From: Enterospora canceri
Taxonomy: Eukaryota > Microsporidia > Enterocytozoonidae
Assembly (NCBI GenBank): GCA_002087915.1
Contig: LWDP01000045.1
Coordinates: 1-15,137 of the forward strand
Reading direction: 5' to 3'
DNA length: 15,137 bases
This document shows positions 6,066-14,511 of the stretch, piece after piece (positions within the stretch are counted from its first letter, which is position 1; every line of letters starts with the position of its first letter). The notes under the pieces are model-generated. The model saw nothing but the letters and a program-made list of their open reading frames with translations, was not told the DNA's origin and ran no database searches. Position numbers and translations under genes: made by a program.

Positions 6066-9000
6066 ATGAATTTCATTTTTAGCAACATGCAGAAAATTGT
6101 AGAAAACAGGGATTTGAGTGATTCTGAGAAGATTAGTCAGATTCTGGACGTAGGTCAGCGCGTAGTCAGTGGAAGCACGCTTCGATTTGTGCTAAGCAAG
6201 GTGGATACTGTGGATAAAAAGACAAGGATAAAAATAGCTGAATTTGTAGCCATTCAGGAAATATATGATTTATGCGCATGTGATGATGTATTACATTATG
6301 CACATAGACTATTTGAAGATGAGTCACTCACCTACAAATATCTGGGATTGAAAATGTGTAGGGTTCTATTCAAAACGGAATACAAAATTGATGAACAGAC
6401 AGGTGTTGATGCGCATCTAAGCAAGTTGTGCTGGTTTATTGTCAATCTGCCACATGCACAACAAGTTGGTGGAGAAGCAGTTCAAAATGGGAATGTCACG
6501 AACCAACTGACACTTGAGGAATCAAACAGCGCCTTCAAACTCAAAAACAGGCTGTTTGGTGAGGAGGAGTTGAAACTGAGTGAAGAGAGCTCCTGGCTGG
6601 CAGAAAGAGACGATAAGTTCGCCAAGGCCTTCAAATGCAAAAAGAAGGTTGACAATCTGCTGTTTATGTGCAGTAGTCTTGCATTAGAGTATTTATGTGA
6701 CTTTCTGGTGAAATGGGGTGTTGGATTACAGGTGTTTTCAGACACACTTGTGAAGGTGACAGCACAGTATTTCACGAGTGACCTGAAGCACATGGAGTCG
6801 TGTGAGTGTCTGATTGACTTCTGTGTGAGCGCAGTGGCATTTCTGTCACTGGCCAAGGCACCAGCATCCAGCAGCTTCATCAACCTGTCTTTTGTGAAGC
6901 TCGATGCGAGTGACTACAGAAACAAGAAGAAGCTGCTTTACATTCTCAAGCACACGTCAACTCCACTTACGAAGACGATTCTAACGAACGAGGATCTGTT
7001 GAATTCCCTCATGAACCTGTTTCACGAAGACGAGTTGAAGGCGATGCTTCTGGACGTGATGCTGATGTCAAAGATACCTGAGGCTGTTTTAGACAAGAAG
7101 CTGGTTAGCATCTACTCAAATCTGGATTCTGATAACACAGGCGTAGAACTATTGGACAAGCTGGCTGAAGGACACATCTATCTGCTCAATTTCACACCAT
7201 CGTACGTCAGAATACAGTATAGTATGAATATGTGCATCAAACTCATTGACTATGCACATAACAGTAGAAAATGCACCAAATCAATCGGAATCTACAAACT
7301 AATTCAGACGATCATTGGTTTCGTGATCCACACGAAGATGCTCATTGGGCCAGAAGAAAAGAGCATTCTGGTCGAATTCATGTTGGCCCCAATCAAGCTC
7401 AATAATCCAGTTAAGGACTTCTACGTGATATTCACTCACCTGAAAAGTGTAGATCAGCAATTCATCATCAAAAGTGTCTCTGAGATTGTGCTACTGAAAT
7501 ACATAGAGAGAATGGAGACATGGGCTGATTTATTGGACGTAGACATGTATTCCATGATATTCTGCCTGACTGCAAATCGCCTTCTTCTGAATGACCTCTG
7601 TTTCTGCCACTACAATCACATGAGGATGTTTCCATTGACATACCGATTCTTCAGCACCGACAAGAAGTACTACACTTCGATGTTCCAGCACTTCTTCCCT
7701 AAGATCATCAATCTGCTGCTCCATTACAGAAACAGTGATCTGGTTGACTGTGAAGACGCCCTGATGAGTCAGAGACTCATTTACGGCTACCTTGAGAAGA
7801 TGTTTCTATCAATCACCACAAACAGCTACACGGGATATTACGTCGTATTCAACAACTTCAACACATTTGTGGATGAGATGTACTCGCTGTATACGCTCAC
7901 GAATGACATGTTCTACCTGAAGACACTCTTCAATATCCCAATTTCACTAGGGCTGCTTGTATCAAAATGTGCTCTGATCAGGAAGCCAATGGAACAGGGA
8001 ATCAGACTGGCTTGCAGTGACTTCGTTCTGACGTATCTCGATTATTTGATTGAGTTTGATGCCGAAGGAGAATACGTTGATCTCCTTGATAACGTGCTCA
8101 TTCTGATGAAACATACGAGAGATCCCAAGATACTGAACATCTGCAACAAGTTCACCACAATTCATCGGATCAACTACAATGCCAGGAGATATGGTCCACA
8201 GGGAGATGCGTACACGAATGATGTTCTGATTGGCCTCGATTACAACCTGATCGTACGAAATGAGAATAACGAAATAGAGCTGAATTTCATAAAACAGGCC
8301 AAGACGAATGTGTCAGATAGCACACTCGAAGAGCTGTTTAAAGAGAGTAGCAATCTGAGTGATAGAGCAACAAGAAGAATCACCAAAGAGAACATCATTT
8401 ACAAACTGGTTGCAAATGAGAGAGACGCCTTGTTGAAGAGACTTGTGGTAGAAAACAACAGTGGATTTGAGCAATGGGAGAATCACAGGTCACTTGTGAA
8501 TGTGATCCATTTTGCATTGATCTACAAATACGATCAGGGACTCAGGTGGCTTGATTATGTCGATGTTCCAGTTGTAGTAGACAACCTGATCAGCTCAATC
8601 TACAGCAGAAATGATCTGATTTCTCATAGATCAATTCAAATTCTCTGTAGATTCGATAGGGAAATTGGATCAAAACAAATGTTGGATTTGACGATGGCAC
8701 TGAAATTCAAGTTGAATTTGCATCTGAAAAATAGGATATTTTATGCAATAAGAAATCTGGTGGCAAAGATGTTTGGATGTATCGAATACAAGCGAATATT
8801 CATGAAGGTGTTCGACCAGGACTGCTACAGGTGCAACAACCCGTATTTGAAGTCGATCTACTTGTATTTTGAGTACAAGTATAATTTAGGTCCAACAGTT
8901 GACATTGTGAAGGAGTTGGACTCAGAATTCCTGCTTACGAACAACCTACAGTTCTACAACACACTTTACGAGCACGTGGAGCTCTTCATCAAGTTCATCA

Positions 9001-12000
9001 ACGACAAATCGAAATTCGCCAAATTCTTCGACTTCTACCAGAAAATGAAGGCCAAGGCGTCACTGAACTCAAATAACAACATCGACTTCGAGGAGTTTCT
9101 GAAACCAATCAAACGATTTCTACCGGCATTGGCCGTGGTAGACGGGTTCCAAGACCTGGATTCGAAGGAGAATTTCATTGATTCAATCAACAAAAACGAG
9201 AAGATTTCTACTGAGAGTGCCAACTCAATCGAGGTGTTCAGGAATCTCCTCTACAACACCTCATTCAAACTGACCAGCGTATTCATTGATCTGTTCAACA
9301 GCCAGACGTATTTCTACAAGAACCTGATCTACCAATTGCTCTCAAATCTACGTGAATTTGATATCACCACATTTGAGTTTCTGATTCAGAATGAGACATT
9401 CAACCAGGTTGGATTCATCAAAATCAGGCGATATCTCGATCAGCTGGCCTCCGGTGACATCGACGACTCCAATGCTGCCCAGGAATACGTTGAAATGCTC
9501 CTTGACAAAATGGATCACGAAATAGCCCGAAAGAGTCTCCTACGAGAAAGACGATACATCAACTCAAATCCAGTGATCCACGACAAAATCAACAACCGAA
9601 TTGTGTTTCTACTGAATTCAGCTGGAAACAAGCGACTCTGCTACTACCTGCTTGAGTATCTGATGTACAACAACATCAAATACAAGAACAACAAGGTCGT
9701 CTTAGACTGCTACATCAGTTCAATGTACACAATTCCAAACAGCCTGAATCTGATCCAATTCTACTACGCCAATTTGAGCCGGGAAGAACGAGAATACGTC
9801 CATAACAACAATCCGTACTACGAAAACAGGGAAAGAAGGATTCTTGAGATCGATGAGGAGTCGTCTCTCACTCAGCTGACTGATGAGGGCGATCCAGCAC
9901 CAATTGACGTATCAAGCGTACGAACAGTCCGATACAGACCAACAAATGGCGTCCTGATAACTGGCCACGAGTATCTGGGGATGTTCAACACGGTCTGTGA
10001 GACTGATTCAGCCGTTGATCTGTACGATCCTGATCTATCAAAAAAGATATCAAAAATCACCTACAAATTCACCCAGGATAGCAGGAATGAAACAAGCAGA
10101 TTCAGAAATATTGAAATTGAACCAGAACCAGCTGATCCAGTCAGAGAGAGGCTGGTTGAGACCGATTCCCACGATGAGAAAGAGGCCTCTTTCAGCCTGG
10201 CTCAAATCAACTACCTTCTTCTGAACAACAGCACCAAAAATGCACAGCAACTTGGTCGATTTCTGTCGATGGCAGCTGGCAAACTGGATGAGTGCGACAC
10301 AAACATGCTTCTGGCTGTCTTCAAGGTGCTTCTAGGCCACCACGACATCAAAATCGACTCATTTGAGCTGCTGTTGGAGAAGCACCCTGATCAAATTGTG
10401 AGACTGGTTGCAACCACCCCAATTCAGAATGAGTCAGTTCGTAATCAAATGTACAAGATGCTCTACTACATGAAAGAGGAGGATGCGTTGGAACTGGTCT
10501 CTCAGACTGCGTCCAAGGGGGGCAGTGGGCTGGCCACTGCCCTCTACAGCCACCTCTTCGTGCTCCATCCCCATTTGGCTGAGAAATGCGCCCGTGAATT
10601 TGTGAAAGTGGTAGCCTGGGGAGAAACAGCCCTGGTGGAGCAGCTCGTTGAATCACGCGACAAATTCGACTTCGATTTCAGCTCAATGGAGCAACGAGAC
10701 GTGGAGGTGTTTCTGGCCTACGTTCTGGCAAAGAAGAAGATCAGGCTGGGAGTTGCAATCAGAAAACACGCCGAAAGAAGTGGAATTGAGAAGACGGGTG
10801 CAATCTGGTTCTACTACGACATTCTTAGGAAGATTGAGAAGTTCTACGGAATCAGACTGATATTCGAATTGGTTCTCTTTAAGGACGATCTGTACAACTA
10901 CTACTTACTGGTTGATGACAAGAAGATGTTTTATGGCCTGGTGAAACATACAGCAAACCTGAGAGAGGTGAAGTGCATAGCAAGCAACTACGTCCGTAGG
11001 GAGACAAACCAGGCGTATCTGCTGCTGAGAGAGGTGATTGGGAAGATCACAAGCAGGCTGTGCTCCTACACGAAGAGAGACTTCAGCACCCTCAAAATCA
11101 TGTCGTATGACATTCTGAGGCGGCTGTACAAGAACGACCTGAGAGAGGACGAGTACATCAGCACAATGGTGGAGAAGTGTGCCCTTGGAAACGTATTCAA
11201 CATGCACGGAGACTGCATCCACGGGGGAGCAACAAAATACGAAATAGAGAAGCATGGTATCTTATGCAAATATACAAATACAGTTCCACTCTACACGTTC
11301 AGGATGGCATGCGAGAACAACTTCATTACGAACTACGTGAACTACGCGAGTGGGATATCACTCGATGAGCCACTTCTTGGGATGATTGCTGAGTTACCAA
11401 AATCAACCCTATTTCAGAGGATTACTCTTATGATTGGATTCATGGGAGAAATGGCAGAGGCAAAGAAGATCAAGGATGAGTTCATCAACGGCAGATTCAA
11501 AATGTGGATGAACAGGTATCCAATCAAGGAGTTCATTCTCTACAACAAGTGGCGCACATTCATCTTTAACAGTCATTCAAACAACAAGGTGAATAGTCTG
11601 ATATGCAAGATAAAGTGTCTATACGCCCAGAGACTGATGGATAGTGGGCTATATAGGCAGGCACAGATCATTCTGAATGAGATCAACAAACTGTCTTCGA
11701 TTGAATTGAATCAGAATCTCCATAAGACGATGCTGGACATCAAGTGCTGTGAGATGCTGGGTGAGAAGGAGACTGCCGTAGAAATAATCAACTCAATGAA
11801 TGTGTCAAGATACACGAATGAGGACAAATCACGGCTCTATTTCCTGAAATATCGAAATAGCGGTGACGAATACTTCTACAACCTGAGCAAATCACTCTAC
11901 TGCTCTGAGGATCACAAGAAGAAGGAGTTGGATGAGATAGAGAGAATTGTTACTGGTAGAGAGGACGTATCTGATGAGTACAAGAAGGAATATCGGAAGA

Positions 12001-12959
12001 GACTGCTTGATTTGATAAACAGCACCACGATAAAAAAGAGTAGGCCGTACATTGTGAAACTGCTGAATGAGACGAAGAATGATCCAAATCCAGTTGGACA
12101 GCTCTATGGGGCAGTCACAAACAAGGAGAAACTCCACTGGTTCAGAGAAGACAAGAATGAGTGTATTGATGACTTGATCAATGATAAAATAATGTACAAT
12201 TCAAAGAGTATGCCAAATGAGTATGAGAGACTGAGGAGTGATTATGGTACAATTGCAGAGATACATACTTATAGGAGGATATCAGAGACAGAATTCAGGG
12301 TGATTCAGACGAATGGAATGAGAAGGGTGATCAGAATTGTGAAGACTGAGGAAGAGAAGAAGAAGGATGAGATGGTCAGGCAGCTTCGGGACGAGGATGG
12401 AACTCTGAAGGTCACGGCTGAGGAGAGAGAGCAGTTGACTAGGCGGATTGTGGAATTGAACAGGGAGATAACTGAGATGAATACAAGGGGAATTCTGAAG
12501 GTGATGGAGATTATTGGGGAGGAGATCAGTCCAAAGAGGCCGTTGAATTTGCCGATTAATTCGATATTGATTGGAGAGAGGCAGTTTGGGCCACTGGAAA
12601 ACATGTACAAGGTGAATGACATCAATGAGTGGTATGTGACCAAAATGACTGTGATCGATGAGTACACGAAGATGGTGGCATGTTTCTTGTACTGCAATTG
12701 TAGGGCAGATGTGGTTGAATTTGATGGATTTGGGTATCCATTTCTGGTTTCATTGGTGAACAAGAAGACACTGCCACTTTTGAGCAAGAAGATTCAGGAT
12801 GTGTTTGGAATGGAGGGAATCAATGGGCCATTTATAGCTGAATTGTGCAAATACAGGAGCAAATTGGAGGAATCAGACGTGGGATTATACGCAGATTACT
12901 TCAATGTGAAAGGTGGATTATATGATAAGGAAATAGAAAAGATACTGAATGCTGAATAG
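6066..12959 (+). CDS. TRA1: TRA1/TRRAP-like PIKK-family pseudokinase, shortened
   Basis: TRA1 is the large scaffold by which SAGA and NuA4 acetyltransferase complexes contact DNA-bound activators. Assignment is by pattern, not by a run search. Residues about 50-115 follow the Tra1 N-terminal HEAT pattern (a helix, then G-L-K-M-C-R-V-L-F-K). Residues about 515-690 resemble the central HEAT block, including N-I-P-I-S-L-G-L-L-V-S-K near 622. Helical repeats fill about 1-1250. Residues about 1260-1365 are an acidic linker; about 1370-2050 fit the FAT solenoid. The C-terminus follows the Tra1 pseudokinase: Y2060-G-T, then R-P-L-N-L-P-I-N, and finally G-I-N-G-P-F (2251-2256), matching G-V-S-G-P-L of TRRAP. 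No HRD- or DFG-type catalytic motifs are seen, as expected for Tra1. Only 41 residues follow 2256, so the FATC tail is missing. Length is about 60% of yeast Tra1. Other large helical proteins are a less likely alternative. Composition is more GC-rich at 10200-10700 than at either end. Confidence 0.75.
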   Translation: MNFIFSNMQKIVENRDLSDSEKISQILDVGQRVVSGSTLRFVLSKVDTVDKKTRIKIAEFVAIQEIYDLCACDDVLHYAHRLFEDESLTYKYLGLKMCRVLFKTEYKIDEQTGVDAHLSKLCWFIVNLPHAQQVGGEAVQNGNVTNQLTLEESNSAFKLKNRLFGEEELKLSEESSWLAERDDKFAKAFKCKKKVDNLLFMCSSLALEYLCDFLVKWGVGLQVFSDTLVKVTAQYFTSDLKHMESCECLIDFCVSAVAFLSLAKAPASSSFINLSFVKLDASDYRNKKKLLYILKHTSTPLTKTILTNEDLLNSLMNLFHEDELKAMLLDVMLMSKIPEAVLDKKLVSIYSNLDSDNTGVELLDKLAEGHIYLLNFTPSYVRIQYSMNMCIKLIDYAHNSRKCTKSIGIYKLIQTIIGFVIHTKMLIGPEEKSILVEFMLAPIKLNNPVKDFYVIFTHLKSVDQQFIIKSVSEIVLLKYIERMETWADLLDVDMYSMIFCLTANRLLLNDLCFCHYNHMRMFPLTYRFFSTDKKYYTSMFQHFFPKIINLLLHYRNSDLVDCEDALMSQRLIYGYLEKMFLSITTNSYTGYYVVFNNFNTFVDEMYSLYTLTNDMFYLKTLFNIPISLGLLVSKCALIRKPMEQGIRLACSDFVLTYLDYLIEFDAEGEYVDLLDNVLILMKHTRDPKILNICNKFTTIHRINYNARRYGPQGDAYTNDVLIGLDYNLIVRNENNEIELNFIKQAKTNVSDSTLEELFKESSNLSDRATRRITKENIIYKLVANERDALLKRLVVENNSGFEQWENHRSLVNVIHFALIYKYDQGLRWLDYVDVPVVVDNLISSIYSRNDLISHRSIQILCRFDREIGSKQMLDLTMALKFKLNLHLKNRIFYAIRNLVAKMFGCIEYKRIFMKVFDQDCYRCNNPYLKSIYLYFEYKYNLGPTVDIVKELDSEFLLTNNLQFYNTLYEHVELFIKFINDKSKFAKFFDFYQKMKAKASLNSNNNIDFEEFLKPIKRFLPALAVVDGFQDLDSKENFIDSINKNEKISTESANSIEVFRNLLYNTSFKLTSVFIDLFNSQTYFYKNLIYQLLSNLREFDITTFEFLIQNETFNQVGFIKIRRYLDQLASGDIDDSNAAQEYVEMLLDKMDHEIARKSLLRERRYINSNPVIHDKINNRIVFLLNSAGNKRLCYYLLEYLMYNNIKYKNNKVVLDCYISSMYTIPNSLNLIQFYYANLSREEREYVHNNNPYYENRERRILEIDEESSLTQLTDEGDPAPIDVSSVRTVRYRPTNGVLITGHEYLGMFNTVCETDSAVDLYDPDLSKKISKITYKFTQDSRNETSRFRNIEIEPEPADPVRERLVETDSHDEKEASFSLAQINYLLLNNSTKNAQQLGRFLSMAAGKLDECDTNMLLAVFKVLLGHHDIKIDSFELLLEKHPDQIVRLVATTPIQNESVRNQMYKMLYYMKEEDALELVSQTASKGGSGLATALYSHLFVLHPHLAEKCAREFVKVVAWGETALVEQLVESRDKFDFDFSSMEQRDVEVFLAYVLAKKKIRLGVAIRKHAERSGIEKTGAIWFYYDILRKIEKFYGIRLIFELVLFKDDLYNYYLLVDDKKMFYGLVKHTANLREVKCIASNYVRRETNQAYLLLREVIGKITSRLCSYTKRDFSTLKIMSYDILRRLYKNDLREDEYISTMVEKCALGNVFNMHGDCIHGGATKYEIEKHGILCKYTNTVPLYTFRMACENNFITNYVNYASGISLDEPLLGMIAELPKSTLFQRITLMIGFMGEMAEAKKIKDEFINGRFKMWMNRYPIKEFILYNKWRTFIFNSHSNNKVNSLICKIKCLYAQRLMDSGLYRQAQIILNEINKLSSIELNQNLHKTMLDIKCCEMLGEKETAVEIINSMNVSRYTNEDKSRLYFLKYRNSGDEYFYNLSKSLYCSEDHKKKELDEIERIVTGREDVSDEYKKEYRKRLLDLINSTTIKKSRPYIVKLLNETKNDPNPVGQLYGAVTNKEKLHWFREDKNECIDDLINDKIMYNSKSMPNEYERLRSDYGTIAEIHTYRRISETEFRVIQTNGMRRVIRIVKTEEEKKKDEMVRQLRDEDGTLKVTAEEREQLTRRIVELNREITEMNTRGILKVMEIIGEEISPKRPLNLPINSILIGERQFGPLENMYKVNDINEWYVTKMTVIDEYTKMVACFLYCNCRADVVEFDGFGYPFLVSLVNKKTLPLLSKKIQDVFGMEGINGPFIAELCKYRSKLEESDVGLYADYFNVKGGLYDKEIEKILNAE
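10517..10545 (+). repeat. Strong hairpin inside TRA1 coding sequence
   Basis: GGGCAGTGG at 10520-10528 and CCACTGCCC at 10534-10542 are exact reverse complements around a 5-nt loop. The stem extends by one G-C and two G-U pairs to about 12 pairs. It encodes a Lys-Gly-Gly-Ser-Gly-Leu-Ala-Thr-Ala stretch in the FAT region. Confidence 0.6.
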
Positions 12960-13034
12960 TATGAGAGGTTAAATGAGTTAGACTATATCACTTCTTTACT
13001 ATACAGACTTCTTATATTCAATACCTGGGGAGAA

Positions 13035-13102
13035 TTACCGTTAAAGATTAATGGAAGTGGTAGGACACGTAGCTCTTTTACCACTGTTACCATAACGGTT
13101 AA
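13035..13102. repeat. Degenerate palindrome / nested hairpin
   Basis: AGTGGTA (13056-13062) pairs exactly with TACCACT (13079-13085) and extends inward by two G-U pairs and one A-T pair. Further out, ATGG (13051-13054) pairs with CCAT (13090-13093) and ACCGTTA (13037-13043) with TAACGGT (13093-13099). The arms are about 28 and 24 nt, differ by small gaps, and surround a loop of about 10 nt. It could be a structured RNA, a transcript-end hairpin for TRA1, a protein-binding palindrome (TAACGG also fits a Myb-type site) or a decayed inverted repeat. Confidence 0.5.
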
Positions 13103-13290
13103 ATTGTATTCAACTACTAGATTAGATGTAACACAGACAGTTATGTCAACACATTCCACAGCCATCTTCTTTCCAATAACATACGTATCTTCTATTTTTG
13201 TTGTTCTTACTCATTCTTCTAAATCAGGGTTATGTTATTTTATGCACAGTGTTTATTTACTATTGCTTTAAATAAATTCAAAATAAACAA

Positions 13291-13293
13291 CCC
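13291..13293 (+). promoter_or_regulatory. CCC motif abutting the start of the PP1-docking gene
   Basis: CCC directly precedes the ATG at 13294, after an A-rich tract. This matches the start contexts of INO80 and TRA1 and fixes the start. Confidence 0.65.
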
Positions 13294-14369
13294 ATGGTTA
13301 AGGAACTACCACCGCGCAAGCACAACAAGATCGTGACATGGGCCGATCCGATTGCTGAGACCAGGTTGTTTGTGAAAGAACCGTCATCTGAAGACATGCG
13401 TGACATACCCGAGGACAGCGAGTATTATGCATATGATGACAGTGAGGAATATGACACAGATGACGTGTTAGAAAATGGAGGGATGAACCAGGGTTCAGGG
13501 GTGGCCCAGGTTACTAAGGAAATTGTTCAGGAAGAAGAGGAGCAGAATATTGATCAGGGTATTGATCAGGAGGCAGAAGAGGCATTTAATGAGAGCAATC
13601 TTGCACTCTACTACGTGCTCATAAAAAACAGAGTTCAACTCAAAGTTCTCGAACAGAACCTTGATGAGACCAAAGAGTGTCTCAGAACGGCACTTGTTGC
13701 ACATGATGAACTAAAAGCAGATATTGATAAGAAGAGCATGTTGCTAAAAGAGTGTACTGCTGAATCAGAGAGAAACAGATTGATGTACGTGAAAGCATAT
13801 GAAACAGTATCTGAACTTACGAAATACATTCAGGTGAGAGAGCTGGCCAAAGCCGAGGACAGGGTGAATCCCGGCATGTCAAATGAGCCAGTGACTCCTC
13901 CTAAGAAAAGTATGTCAGAAAGAACAAAAAAGAAGATCAAATATTACATCACAAAGGCGATTAAGAAATGTGGTACAAAACCAGTCCGTGTTACCATTCA
14001 TAGGCGAAATAAGGCGCCTTGTGTGCTGATGCTAACACGAAATGAAGAAAACAAGATACANGATTGATGTACGTGAAAGCATATGAAACAGTATCTGAAC
14101 TTACGAAATACATTCAGGTGAGAGAGCTGGCCAAAGCCGAGGACAGGGTGAATCCCGGCATGTCAAATGAGCCAGTGACTCCTCCTAAGAAAAGTATGTC
14201 AGAAAGAACAAAAAAGAAGATCAAATATTACATCACAAAGGCGATTAAGAAATGTGGTACAAAACCAGTCCGTGTTACCATTCATAGGCGAAATAAGGCG
14301 CCTTGTGTGCTGATGCTAACACGAAATGAAGAAAACAAGATACAAACGCAGGTGATACAAACATGTTGA
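13294..14369 (+). CDS. Coiled-coil protein with a likely PP1-docking (RVxF) motif; split by an assembly duplication
   Basis: As given, the frame from 13294 runs into an N at 14061 and breaks. The 283 bp before the N are repeated exactly after it, and the repeat continues in a frame that ends with TGA at 14367-14369. Treating one copy as redundant gives one intact frame of about 263 codons, so the break is probably not biological. Residues 12-16, K-I-V-T-W, fit the RVxF protein phosphatase 1 docking motif, and the following A-D-P-I-A-E-T-R-L-F resembles the spacing after that motif in PNUTS-type regulators. Residues 30-95 are very acidic (many Asp, Glu, Tyr). Residues about 100-180 form a coiled coil. 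The C-terminal part is basic (S-E-R-T-K-K-K-I-K) and may bind nucleic acid. The likely role is a regulatory or targeting subunit of PP1, possibly nuclear; this rests on one motif. It converges with the last gene, 142 bp apart. Confidence 0.65.
13778..14344 (+). repeat. Perfect 283-bp direct repeat flanking a single N (probable unmerged contig overlap)
   Basis: Copy one is 13778-14060 and copy two is 14062-14344; I found no mismatch by eye. They are separated by one N at 14061, and the offset of 284 shifts the reading frame. A perfect tandem copy ending exactly at a gap character is the signature of two overlapping contig ends placed side by side. Confidence 0.92.
14061..14061. other. Assembly gap of one N
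   Basis: This is the only ambiguous base in the window. It marks the junction between the two identical 283-bp segments. Its length of one suggests a placeholder rather than a measured gap. Confidence 0.9.
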
Positions 14370-14511
14370 ACACATTGATCACATCCCCAAATATCCTCCA
14401 ACACCTCTCTATTCCATTAAACTGTCCAGATTTATCTAAAATATTTTGATTATTACTTGAATATTTCATCCGTTTACTTAATTATACTTGCAATAATATT
14501 TTATTTACAAT

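Larger units (their letters stand above)
12960..13293. other. 334-bp spacer between TRA1 and the PP1-docking gene
   Basis: I see no tRNA, conserved ORF or repeat element here beyond the palindrome at 13035-13102. A 60-codon ORF on the - strand (13165 to 12983) crosses the palindrome, lacks a CCC motif and matches nothing I recognise, so I treat it as chance. The right end is AT-rich, with AATAAA at about 13270-13275 that may form part of the promoter of the next gene. Confidence 0.6.

Noticed and set aside
10348..10656. 102-codon minus-strand ORF inside TRA1.
   Set aside because: It is antisense to a well-supported gene in its most GC-rich part, where stop codons are rare; its content is Pro/Arg/Ser-rich as expected of a shadow frame.
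12305..12787. 160-codon minus-strand ORF inside the TRA1 pseudokinase region.
   Set aside because: It is the reverse of a Glu/Lys-rich coding stretch, which gives Ser/Phe/Leu-rich shadow frames; no independent start signal.
12983..13165. 60-codon minus-strand ORF between TRA1 and the PP1-docking gene.
   Set aside because: No CCC motif, no recognisable domain, and it spans the palindrome, whose symmetry helps keep both strands open.
14062..14369. A second, separate gene of about 100 codons starting just after the N.
   Set aside because: It is the duplicated 3' part of the gene at 13294, and its apparent start lies at the artificial junction.
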